From Arcobacter aquimarinus (GTDB taxonomy: Bacteria > Campylobacterota > Campylobacteria > Campylobacterales > Arcobacteraceae), in contig NZ_CP030944.1 in the NCBI RefSeq assembly GCF_013177635.1, positions 186,001 through 250,000 of the forward strand: 64,000 nucleotides of DNA. Reading direction: 5' to 3'. The position numbers and the translations under genes are program-made. The notes beneath the pieces were generated by a model, which worked only from the letters and a program-made list of their open reading frames with translations, had not been told where the DNA came from and made no database searches. This document shows, in pieces, positions 35,647 to 44,569 of the stretch. The stretch's first letter is position 1. Each line of letters starts with the position of its first letter.

Positions 35647-38016
35647 TTATTGGTTCAGAGGAATTATTATTTTGAACTCTGCTCCTTTACATTTATTATT
35701 GTCATAAATATATTCTTTATTGGAAACTAAAAGTTCTCCATTCATATGTTTTTTTATAATTTCTAAAGACATATAAAGCCCAATTCCAGTCCCTTGGCTT
35801 TTATGTTTAGTAGTAAAATAAGGTTCAAATATTCTGTTAATTATTTCTTCTTTAATTCCACCTGCATTATCTCTTATTGTTAAAATTAGATTTTGCTTCT
35901 CTTCATAAGAGTTTATAAAAATGTATTTATCTTTATCTTTTATCGTTTCAAAAGCATCAATTGCATTATTGATGATATTTAATATAACTTGAATAAATTC
36001 ATTTCTAAGACCTAAAATAATTATTTTATCTTTTGATTTAATAATCTGAATATCTCTATTTTTTAATTTGCTAGTTACAAGGCTTAATGCTTTATCTATT
36101 GCTTCATTTACATTAAAAGAGATAATCTCTTTGTCATTACTAAAAAAATTTCTAAAATCATCAATAGTATTTGACAAATGTTGTGAAGAGTTATTTATGA
36201 TTTCCATGGTTTCATAAAATTCATTATCAGTTAGTAAGTTTAAATCTTTTTTTAATTTAGCTCCTGTTGCAACAGTTGAAATTACAGATAATGGTTGTCT
36301 CCATTGATGCGCAATATTTTCAATCATTTCCCCCATGGCTGCCATTTTTGATTGTTGATTTAAAATAGTCTCTTTTTGAATTAATTCTCTAGTTTTTCTT
36401 TCAACTAAATTTTCAAGATTTTTATTCATTTCACTTAATTGTTTAGTTTTTTCTTCTACTTTTATTTTCAAAGTTCGATTTAAATTTTTTAGTGTGAAGT
36501 TTCTATATATAAAAGCTAATAAGATTATGAAAATAGCTAATGTTATTTTCCAAAAAATATCATAATCAAAACTAGTTTGAAATTGAACATTATTCCATTT
36601 ATTTACAATTGTATTTAATTCATTATATGAAACAGAAGAAATGGCTTTATTTAAAATTGATTCTAAAATAGGGTAATCATCTCTTATCATAAATTTAAGA
36701 CTAAAATTTAGTCCTGTATTTCCAGAAACTTTTAAATCATCAAAATCATATTTTGAAATGTTATAGAGTAATACAGGTTTAATATCAATAAAAGCATAGA
36801 CTTTATTTTTAGAGACTAATTCTAAACCTTCTTTTACACTTTTAACAGGAATGAGAGCTATTTCAGGATAATTGTTTTTTAGTACATTATGTGCTGTGAA
36901 ATTATTTCCAATAGCAATTTTTTTATTTTTTATAGAAGAAATATTTTCTATAAAATTTTCATCTTTTTTTGTAACAATTGAAATAGGAAAATTTGCATAT
37001 TCTTTTGAAAAAATTGAAAATTCTTTTCTTTGAGGAGTATCTGCTGTACTGTAGATTAAATCTGTTTCTTTATTTTTTATACTTTCAATTTGTTGATTAA
37101 AAGTTTCAAAAAATATATTTTTTGTTTGTAAATTTAATTTTTTAGATATTAAATACCAATATTCAGATGAAATTCCAATAGCTTCATTATTTTTTGATTT
37201 GAAAGTAAATGGTTCCCAAGCATTTGAAATAGATACTTTTATTTTATTATTTTTAATAAATTCTATCTCTTCAGAAGTTAAATTTATTTGATATTTGAAG
37301 TTTTGGTAATAGTAGTCATTTTCGTTTAAAATCCATTTTTTTTCTATATTTAAAAGTTCATTTATTGGGATTTTTAAAAATCCTTTGTTAAAAATTTCAA
37401 CTTTTGCTTTATCTAAAGTTATTGCTTGAGTTTTAGTTTTTTTAATTAATTTATTTAAAGGTTTTATTAGATGAAATTGATTGTTTTGAACAGTATAGTA
37501 TTCAAAGGCAAGTTTATCTTCATAGATTAAATCAATTTCTTGATTTTTTAAAGCATCAATAATATCTTTATAATCTTCATAAATTTTTATATTTGCAGTA
37601 GGAATATTTTCTAAAATTAATTCTTTGAAAGTATTGCTAATTAATCCTATTTTTAAATTAGTAGATAACTCAAATGGAGTATTATTTTTAGTAAGAGTGA
37701 AAAAACTACTATTTGTTTCATAAAAAAAATCAGAACCAATCATCCAATCTTCATAGGTATCTGTTCCTAAAAAGAAATCAACTTTTTCTTCTTTTGCCAA
37801 ATTAATAGCTTCATTCCAAAGTTTTCCATCAATAAACTCTACTTTATAATTATTATATTTAGCCCAAAGCTTCCAAATATCAATATATAGTCCTGTCTCT
37901 TTCCCTTCTTGTTTATATGAAAAAGGAGTATAATTAGGATCATAAGAAACTTTGAAAATAGGCTCTTTTGTATGAGCATTAAGAATAAATAAAATGAGAA
38001 TAAGAAGAAGTTTCAT
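35647..38016 (-). CDS. Sensor histidine kinase with two periplasmic solute-binding domains
   Basis: A 789-residue kinase. A signal segment (1-17) leads to two successive SBP_bac_3-type domains (about 20-235 and 250-470; each opens with a YTPFSYK- or WEPFTFK-like motif). A membrane helix follows at about 488-506, then a coiled coil, the HisKA domain with His570 in IAHQWRQPL, and the ATPase domain with NIINNAIDAF, DNAGGI and GTGIGLYMS. Such VFT-type sensors bind amino acids or other small solutes (BvgS is the best known). The response regulator gene lies just upstream in the same direction, forming a two-component pair. Ligand unknown. Confidence 0.88.
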   Translation of the reverse strand: MKLLLILILFILNAHTKEPIFKVSYDPNYTPFSYKQEGKETGLYIDIWKLWAKYNNYKVEFIDGKLWNEAINLAKEEKVDFFLGTDTYEDWMIGSDFFYETNSSFFTLTKNNTPFELSTNLKIGLISNTFKELILENIPTANIKIYEDYKDIIDALKNQEIDLIYEDKLAFEYYTVQNNQFHLIKPLNKLIKKTKTQAITLDKAKVEIFNKGFLKIPINELLNIEKKWILNENDYYYQNFKYQINLTSEEIEFIKNNKIKVSISNAWEPFTFKSKNNEAIGISSEYWYLISKKLNLQTKNIFFETFNQQIESIKNKETDLIYSTADTPQRKEFSIFSKEYANFPISIVTKKDENFIENISSIKNKKIAIGNNFTAHNVLKNNYPEIALIPVKSVKEGLELVSKNKVYAFIDIKPVLLYNISKYDFDDLKVSGNTGLNFSLKFMIRDDYPILESILNKAISSVSYNELNTIVNKWNNVQFQTSFDYDIFWKITLAIFIILLAFIYRNFTLKNLNRTLKIKVEEKTKQLSEMNKNLENLVERKTRELIQKETILNQQSKMAAMGEMIENIAHQWRQPLSVISTVATGAKLKKDLNLLTDNEFYETMEIINNSSQHLSNTIDDFRNFFSNDKEIISFNVNEAIDKALSLVTSKLKNRDIQIIKSKDKIIILGLRNEFIQVILNIINNAIDAFETIKDKDKYIFINSYEEKQNLILTIRDNAGGIKEEIINRIFEPYFTTKHKSQGTGIGLYMSLEIIKKHMNGELLVSNKEYIYDNNKCKGAEFKIIIPLNQ

Positions 38017-38095
38017 TTTAGCCTAATTAAAAAAATAATTTAGAATTCTATTAAGAAAGCATTATATCAAAGAATTATTAAAGTTTATTAAGCTT

Positions 38096-38800
38096 TTAAT
38101 AATCTAGTCTATAACCAACTCCTGAAGTATTTATTATAGAATCTTTTCCTACTTTTTTTCTGAGTTTATTTAAAAGATTTTTTAATGCAGAATCTGTAGC
38201 TTCATATTCATCTTCCCATAAATAACTTTTTAATTCTTCACTTGAAACAATTCTATTACTATTTTTTATCAAAAAATCTAAAAGAGTTAATTCTTTTGAT
38301 GTTAATGATAATTCTTCTTCTTTTTCTGTATCTATTAGTTTTTTATGAAGAACATTATAATTAATGTTATTTTTAAAAGAAATTATATATCTTGAATTGT
38401 CTAAAATTTCATCGACACATTTATTTAAAGCTTGATTTAAACTTTTAAAATCTATAGGTTTTGTAAGATAATCTATTAATTTTAATTTTGTTGCTTCAAG
38501 TAAAAATTTTTTATCAGTGTATGCACTAAGTATGATTATAGGAATTTTTTTGTCTATTAGTCTTATTTCTTTAATAAAATCTATTCCTGATTTATCAGGT
38601 AAATTAATGTCTGATAATATGATATCAATTCTTTTTTCATGTAAGATTTTTTTTGCTGATGCTATATCTTCAGCATCAAAGACATTATCACTAAATAACA
38701 ACAGTGTTTTTTTTACATTTAATTTGATATTTTCTTCATCTTCTATATAGAGGATATTTAATTTTTTTAAAATATTCACGTATTGATTAGTAATTGACAT
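38096..38800 (-). CDS. OmpR-family response regulator
   Basis: 234 residues: a receiver domain with acidic pocket Asp21-Glu22, phosphoacceptor Asp64 in ILSDINLPD and the switch LTKPID, then a winged-helix DNA-binding domain (about 155-234; SKELTLLDFLIKN to SGVGYRLDY). It is transcribed ahead of the two-SBP kinase with a 79-base gap and diverges from the secretion operon, so that operon and itself are the obvious candidate targets. Confidence 0.88.
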   Translation of the reverse strand: MSITNQYVNILKKLNILYIEDEENIKLNVKKTLLLFSDNVFDAEDIASAKKILHEKRIDIILSDINLPDKSGIDFIKEIRLIDKKIPIIILSAYTDKKFLLEATKLKLIDYLTKPIDFKSLNQALNKCVDEILDNSRYIISFKNNINYNVLHKKLIDTEKEEELSLTSKELTLLDFLIKNSNRIVSSEELKSYLWEDEYEATDSALKNLLNKLRKKVGKDSIINTSGVGYRLDY

Positions 38801-38831
38801 AATTAACTCTTGAAACAGATTTTTTTTATGA

Positions 38832-38837
38832 TATAAT
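38832..38837 (+). promoter_or_regulatory. Possible -10 box for the type I secretion operon
   Basis: TATAAT in the 163-base divergent gap between the response regulator and tolC-like genes. It would give a leader of about 120 bases. The rest of the gap is A/T runs with no repeat clear enough to name as an operator. Confidence 0.35.
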
Positions 38838-38963
38838 AAATAAGCTTAGAATTTATTAATTAGATTAAAAAAATAATAATTAGTGATATTTAATTTCAAA
38901 TTAAGTAAAAACTGTGTAAAGTAAGAAAAAAAATTATTTTTAAATAGAATAAGTGGAGTTAAA

Positions 38964-40748
38964 ATGTATAAAACAAAAATATTAAAGTTTGCGTGTATCT
39001 CAGTGTTAGCTAGTTCATTCTTACATGCATCAAGTTTAAAAGAGAGTGTTGAAAAAGTACTATCTACTAATCCAGAAGTAATTTCACAAAGAAATAATCA
39101 AGAAGCTTTTAAAAAATATATAGATGAAAGAAAAGCTAATTATTTACCTAGAATAGATATAGATGGAAGAATTGAAAAGAGCAATTCGGATAAAAAGTAT
39201 GATAGAGAGACTCCACCTAGTGTTGTTAATGGATCAGAACAAGAAGATGGATATAATTTTGGAATAGCATTGAATCAAATGCTTTATGATGGTGATTTAA
39301 CTCCGAGTCAAGTAAGAGAAGCTAAACATAATGATTTAGCAAATAAATTTAGAACTGAAAATATTATTGAAAATGTAGTTTATGAAACGATTTCTGCATA
39401 TCTTGGATTAGTTCAGTATGATGAAACACTTGCTTTGACAGCAGATATGATTTCAACTAATGAAGACAACTTACAAATAGCAAAAGAAAAAGAGTCTATA
39501 AGTGGTGAAGTTTTAGAGACATATGAAGTTGATTCTAAATTGAATTTTGTAAAAGAGAAGTATTTAGAAGAAAAAGATTTAAAGAGTTCAAGAATTAGTA
39601 CATTTAAAAGATATGTAGGTGTTGAACCTTCAGGAAATGAATGTAGACCTAAAATGGATTTATTAAAAATTCCAGATAATTTACAACAATTAATTGAGCT
39701 TGCAGTTTTAAGAAACAATGAAATTCAAGAACAAATTGAAAGAATAAAAGCACAAAGAGAAAAAATAGCTCAAGCTGATTCTAAATTCTTACCAAATTTA
39801 AATTTAGAATTAAAAGCATTAACAGATAATGATTTATCATTAAATGAAAATGGAATTGAAAATCAAGTTTTTGGAAGAATTAATCTTGCTTGGAATTTAT
39901 ATAATGGTGGAGGAGACTATGCGGTTTCTCAACAAGAAGCATTATTCTTAAAAGAGCAAAAAGAGAGATTAGATGCAATAACAAATAAAGTTGTTGAATC
40001 AATGAAAGTAAATTATCAAAGATTCCTAAAGAATCAAGAGAGAATAGATGTTCTTAAAAAATATGTTGTAGCAAATGAAAATATAGTTGAAGTATATAAA
40101 AGTGAATTTGAATCAGGAACTAGAACTTTTGTTGATATTTTAGATGCTCAAACAGATTTATATGAAGCTAAAAAAAGTTTAGTAAATAGAGAATTCGAAT
40201 TATATAGAAATTATTATGATATGTTATTATCTTTATCTATGTTAACAGATTCTGTTTTAGATCCTAAAAATGATGTTTGTTCTGATAATAAAGCTTTAGC
40301 AAGTGTTGTTTCGGAGCAAAAAGAGTATCAAAGAAGTGAAAATACAAATGAATTAAAAGCTCTATTAGGTGATGAGCCAACTATTGTAAAAGATGAGTTA
40401 AAAGAAGATTTAATTGTTGAAGAAAAAGAAGTTTTAGGTACTCAGAACTCTGAATATAAATCATTTTTAGAAGCTCCAGAAGGATATTATACTATAAATA
40501 TTACAACAACAGAAGGTTTAGATTCAGCAAAAAGATTTGTTAATACGAACTCTTTAAGTTCAAATGATTCTTATGTTTATCCTTTTGGTCCTGAAATGAA
40601 AAGTGCTAAGGTAATTTATGGTATATTTAAATCAGTAAAAGAAGCTTCATTAGCTTTAGAAAATTTACCATCTTCTGTAAAAGCAAATAAGCCTTATATA
40701 GACAATATATTAAAACATCAGAAATTATATTTCAAATATAATAAATAA
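38964..40748 (+). CDS. TolC-family outer membrane channel with a C-terminal SPOR-like domain
   Basis: 594 residues. A signal peptide (to about 22) precedes two OEP repeats (about 25-425) with the family pattern SGEVLETYEVDSKL in the first half and ESGTRTFVDILDAQTDLYEA in the second. An acidic linker of about 75 residues follows, then a terminal domain of about 90 residues reading YYTINIT, YGIFKSVKEASLALENLP and PYIDNI, which looks like an SPOR peptidoglycan-binding domain. Ordinary TolC/LapE proteins end soon after the second repeat. It is the outer membrane part of the secretion system for the giant adhesin. Confidence 0.85.
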   Translation: MYKTKILKFACISVLASSFLHASSLKESVEKVLSTNPEVISQRNNQEAFKKYIDERKANYLPRIDIDGRIEKSNSDKKYDRETPPSVVNGSEQEDGYNFGIALNQMLYDGDLTPSQVREAKHNDLANKFRTENIIENVVYETISAYLGLVQYDETLALTADMISTNEDNLQIAKEKESISGEVLETYEVDSKLNFVKEKYLEEKDLKSSRISTFKRYVGVEPSGNECRPKMDLLKIPDNLQQLIELAVLRNNEIQEQIERIKAQREKIAQADSKFLPNLNLELKALTDNDLSLNENGIENQVFGRINLAWNLYNGGGDYAVSQQEALFLKEQKERLDAITNKVVESMKVNYQRFLKNQERIDVLKKYVVANENIVEVYKSEFESGTRTFVDILDAQTDLYEAKKSLVNREFELYRNYYDMLLSLSMLTDSVLDPKNDVCSDNKALASVVSEQKEYQRSENTNELKALLGDEPTIVKDELKEDLIVEEKEVLGTQNSEYKSFLEAPEGYYTINITTTEGLDSAKRFVNTNSLSSNDSYVYPFGPEMKSAKVIYGIFKSVKEASLALENLPSSVKANKPYIDNILKHQKLYFKYNK

Positions 40749-40768
40749 GGTTTATAAAAAGGTACATA

Positions 40769-42928
40769 TTGGAAAATAATCATTCTAATTTAATAGAAAA
40801 TGAAACATTAGGTGACTTAAAAGATAGAAGAAAAGTAGATGACTTATTGGGTTGTCTACTTTTTTTATCAAAATATCATAATAGAGAAACCTCTGCTGAA
40901 TCTCTTACATTTGGTCTACCAATACATAAAGCATCAATGAATATATCAATGTTTCATCAAGCATCTTCAAGAATAGGATTAGTTACCAAAACAGTCAAAA
41001 GAGAAAAGATAAAAGATATAACAAAATTAGCACTTCCTTCTGTATTAATTTTAGATAAAAGAAGAGCATGTGTTTTACTAGATTATGATCTTAAAAAAGG
41101 TGTTGCACAAGTAATAATTCCTGGATTAATTTCTGGCGAAACTCAAATGACTATAGAAAAATTGGAGAGTGAATATACGGGTGAAGTAATAATTATTAAA
41201 CCTGAGTATAATTTTAATAATAGAATAGAAAAACAAGTGGTAGTTGACAATCCAAAAGATTGGTTTTGGGGAACATTAAGAAGAAATGCAGGTATTTATA
41301 AACAAGTTGTAGTTGTTTCTTTATTTATAAATATTTTCATTTTAGCAACACCTTTGTTTACCATGAATGTGTATGATAGAGTTTTACCAAATAATGCAAT
41401 AGAAACTTTATGGGCATTATTTATTGGAATTTCTATTGTTATGATATTTGATTTGTTATTAAAAGTATTACGTTCATATTTTTTAGGAATTGCAAGTAAA
41501 AGAGCAGATACAATAATGTCAAATAAGATATTTAATCATTTACTAAACATAAAACTTGAGGCTAAACCAGCTTCTACAGGACAATTTGTAAGTAGACTGC
41601 AATCTTTTGAAAGTGTAAGAGAGTTTTTTACAGGTGCAACCATTGCTGCTATGGTAGATTTCCCATTTGTTATTATATTTATTATGGTTATATTTTTTAT
41701 TGCTGGACCTTTAGCTTATATCACTATTACTACAGTAATTATATCTTTATTAATATCTTGGTATTTACAAAGACCATTAAAAACAATAATAGAAAAATCT
41801 GTAAAAGAAGAGCAGATAAAACAGACTACTCTTATAGAGACAGTTTCTGGATTAGAGATAATAAAAAGCGTAAAAGCACAAAATAGAATGAAAACACATT
41901 GGGATAATTCTATAAATAAAACAGTTCATTTTGCTGATAAAGGTCATTTTTTATCTCAAAGTATTACTTATTTGACAGGATTTATATCTCAATTTTCAAA
42001 TATTGCTATTGTTGCTGCTGGTGTTTATTTAGCACAAGAAGGTGAAATAACAATGGGGGCAATTATTGCTGCAATGATTTTAAATGGAAGAGTAATAGCG
42101 CCAATATCTCAACTTGTAGGAATGATAATTAAATTTGATAGAACAATGTTGTCATTAAACAATCTTGATGAAGTTATGAAAATGCCTGTTGAAAAAGAGA
42201 ATAAAACATATATTAGCCGTCCTAATTTAAAAGGTGATATTGAATTAAAAGATGTTCAATTTTCATATAAAGAACAAAATCATCAGACTTTAAAAGATAT
42301 TAATTTAAAAATAAAACAAGGTGAGAAAGTTGCAATTTTAGGAAAAATTGGTTCAGGTAAATCTACTTTGTTAAAACTTATAATGAATTTGTATGAACCA
42401 ACAAAAGGCTCTGTTTTAATAGATGGGTTGGATACAAGACAGATTGATCCAGTTGATTTACGGCATGCTATAGGAAGTGTTCCTCAAGAACCATTTTTAT
42501 TTATGGGTACGATTAAAGATAATCTTACAATAGGTGAGCAGTATGTTTCAGATGAAGAATTATTAAGAGTTTCTAAAATTGCTGGACTTGATGATTTTTT
42601 GGGGAAACATGAAGCAGGATATGATTTATTAGTAGGTGAAAGAGGAGATGGACTTTCAGGTGGTGAAAGACAATCTGTAACTCTTGCTCGTGCTTTAATT
42701 TCTGATCCAAATATTATAATGCTTGATGAACCAACAAATTCTATGGATAGACAATCTGAAAAATCTTTTATAAATCGTCTACAAAATATTGTGCAAGATA
42801 AAACTTTAATAGTAGTAACTCACAAAACTTCACTATTACAATTAGTGGATAGAGTAATAATTATTGAAAATGGTAAAATAATTGTTGATGGCCCTAAAGA
42901 TCAAGTTTTCACAACTAAGTTAGGATAA
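40769..42928 (+). CDS. Type I secretion ABC transporter, LapB/HlyB-like
   Basis: 719 residues. The N-terminal 150 form a C39-like domain without the catalytic cysteine (where proteases have Q-x-x-x-x-C the sequence reads DDLLGCLLFLSKYH, with no clear His/Asp partners). This is the substrate-binding form seen in adhesin exporters. Membrane helices lie at about 170-440, and the ATPase carries Walker A GKIGSGKST, signature LSGGERQ and IIMLDEPT. The start is TTG with AAAAAGG seven bases upstream; no ATG is nearby. It abuts the adaptor gene and should export the adhesin. Confidence 0.9.
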   Translation: MENNHSNLIENETLGDLKDRRKVDDLLGCLLFLSKYHNRETSAESLTFGLPIHKASMNISMFHQASSRIGLVTKTVKREKIKDITKLALPSVLILDKRRACVLLDYDLKKGVAQVIIPGLISGETQMTIEKLESEYTGEVIIIKPEYNFNNRIEKQVVVDNPKDWFWGTLRRNAGIYKQVVVVSLFINIFILATPLFTMNVYDRVLPNNAIETLWALFIGISIVMIFDLLLKVLRSYFLGIASKRADTIMSNKIFNHLLNIKLEAKPASTGQFVSRLQSFESVREFFTGATIAAMVDFPFVIIFIMVIFFIAGPLAYITITTVIISLLISWYLQRPLKTIIEKSVKEEQIKQTTLIETVSGLEIIKSVKAQNRMKTHWDNSINKTVHFADKGHFLSQSITYLTGFISQFSNIAIVAAGVYLAQEGEITMGAIIAAMILNGRVIAPISQLVGMIIKFDRTMLSLNNLDEVMKMPVEKENKTYISRPNLKGDIELKDVQFSYKEQNHQTLKDINLKIKQGEKVAILGKIGSGKSTLLKLIMNLYEPTKGSVLIDGLDTRQIDPVDLRHAIGSVPQEPFLFMGTIKDNLTIGEQYVSDEELLRVSKIAGLDDFLGKHEAGYDLLVGERGDGLSGGERQSVTLARALISDPNIIMLDEPTNSMDRQSEKSFINRLQNIVQDKTLIVVTHKTSLLQLVDRVIIIENGKIIVDGPKDQVFTTKLG

Positions 42929-44437
42929 ATGATGAGTATTGAAAAAAATCTTATTGAAGAAGAAACTATAGAAAAACCTGAACATTTGACTGTTGCTGAA
43001 AATAAAAATAAGAAAATAAAAACAAAAGAGAATGGAAAAAAAATCTCATTTGGTATAATTGATAGCATAAAAAAACTATATGGATTAGGAGATGATAAAA
43101 AAGAAGAAGATTTGAATTTTATATATTCTTCTTATTCTGATTCAAACGAAAAACCAAATTCGGTGAGTAAAATTATATTTATTTTAATAACAGGTATTTT
43201 TTTGATTTTATTACTTTGGGCAAGTCTTGCTGAAATTGATGAATTAGCAAGAGGTAATGGAAAAGTAATTCCAACAGATAAAATACAAACAGTTCAATCT
43301 TTAGATGGTGGGATTATTTCAGAAATTTTTGTAAAAGAAGGTGATACTGTAAAGTTTGATGATCCATTAATGAAAATAGATACTACGAGATTTCAAGCAA
43401 CTTTAGAAGAAAGTAGACAAGAATATTTATCTTTATTAGCATTAAAAACTAGATTAGAAATTGAATCTACAATTGATATAGAAAAAGAGTTACCAGAATT
43501 ACAATTTGATGAAAAAGTTATGAATGATTCATCGAAATATTATATAAATGAAAAATTATTATTAGAAAATAGATTCAGAGAATTAAAATCTTCTATAAAT
43601 GTTCTTCAAAGCCAAGAAAATCAAAAGATTCAAGAATTAAAAGAGATTGAAAGCACTATAAAAAAACTAAACGATAGCTTAGGATTTATTGAAGAGCAAA
43701 GAAAAACTATAAGAAAATTGGTTGAAAGAGGAATAAAATCGAATTTTGATTTGTTAAATGTTGAAAAAGAATATAATCAAACAAAAGGTGATTTACAAAC
43801 TGCAAAACTATCTATTTCAAGATCTAATTATGCAATTATTGAAGCTAGAAATAGGATTCAAGAAAGATTAAATACTTTTAAATCAGAAGCATCAAATGAA
43901 CTACAAAAAACGGTTAGTCAAATAAATAGATTTGAAGCAAGACTAATCGGAGATAAAGATAAAGTTGATAAAACAACTATTACTTCACCAGTTGATGGGA
44001 TTATTAAACAATTAAATTTTAATACTATTGGAGGAGTTGTTCAATCAGGAGTTGATTTGATTGAAATAGTTCCTTTAAGTGATGCTTTAGTCGTAGAAGC
44101 AAAAATTGACCCGAAAGATATAGCATTTATAAATCCAAGCCAAAAAGCTATAATAAAGATTACAGCTTATGACTTTTCTATTTATGGTGGTTTAGATGGA
44201 AAAATTGTTGAAATATCAGCAGATACTATAGTTGATAAAGATTCAAAAGAAGGTAAAAGTTATTATCGTGTATTAGTAAAAACTGACAAAAATTATTTAG
44301 AGAGAAAAGGGAAAAAACTTCCAATTATTCCTGGAATGATAGCTACAGTAGATATAGTTACTGGTAAAAAAACAATCTTAGATTTTATATTAAAACCTAT
44401 TTTAAAAGTAAAACAAGAATCACTACATGAAAGATAA
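42929..44437 (+). CDS. HlyD/LapC-family membrane fusion protein
   Basis: A 502-residue adaptor. A charged cytoplasmic N-terminus (to about 75) and one membrane helix (about 77-97) lead to a lipoyl-like half motif VQSLDGGIISEIFVKEGDTV, a long coiled coil (about 165-330), the second lipoyl half TITSPVDGIIKQLNFNTIGG, and a beta-barrel domain ending with PGMIATVDIVTGKKT. It links the ABC transporter to the TolC-like channel. It follows the transporter stop immediately. Two ATG codons are adjacent at the start. Confidence 0.9.
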   Translation: MMSIEKNLIEEETIEKPEHLTVAENKNKKIKTKENGKKISFGIIDSIKKLYGLGDDKKEEDLNFIYSSYSDSNEKPNSVSKIIFILITGIFLILLLWASLAEIDELARGNGKVIPTDKIQTVQSLDGGIISEIFVKEGDTVKFDDPLMKIDTTRFQATLEESRQEYLSLLALKTRLEIESTIDIEKELPELQFDEKVMNDSSKYYINEKLLLENRFRELKSSINVLQSQENQKIQELKEIESTIKKLNDSLGFIEEQRKTIRKLVERGIKSNFDLLNVEKEYNQTKGDLQTAKLSISRSNYAIIEARNRIQERLNTFKSEASNELQKTVSQINRFEARLIGDKDKVDKTTITSPVDGIIKQLNFNTIGGVVQSGVDLIEIVPLSDALVVEAKIDPKDIAFINPSQKAIIKITAYDFSIYGGLDGKIVEISADTIVDKDSKEGKSYYRVLVKTDKNYLERKGKKLPIIPGMIATVDIVTGKKTILDFILKPILKVKQESLHER

Positions 44438-44522
44438 ATAAATTAGGTAAATTTAAATTAACTTTATTTATTTAAAATAATAAAAAAATTAACAAAAAAA
44501 AACTTTTTAGAGACTTTATTAT

Positions 44523-44528
44523 TATAAT
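44523..44528 (+). promoter_or_regulatory. Predicted -10 box for the giant adhesin gene
   Basis: TATAAT 41 bases before the adhesin ATG, in the 132-base gap after the adaptor gene. A GGAG ribosome site (44559-44562) precedes the ATG. This suggests that the adhesin has its own promoter. Confidence 0.55.
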
Positions 44529-44569
44529 ATACTAGAATAAAATAGTTAAAATATTAATGGAGATATCAA

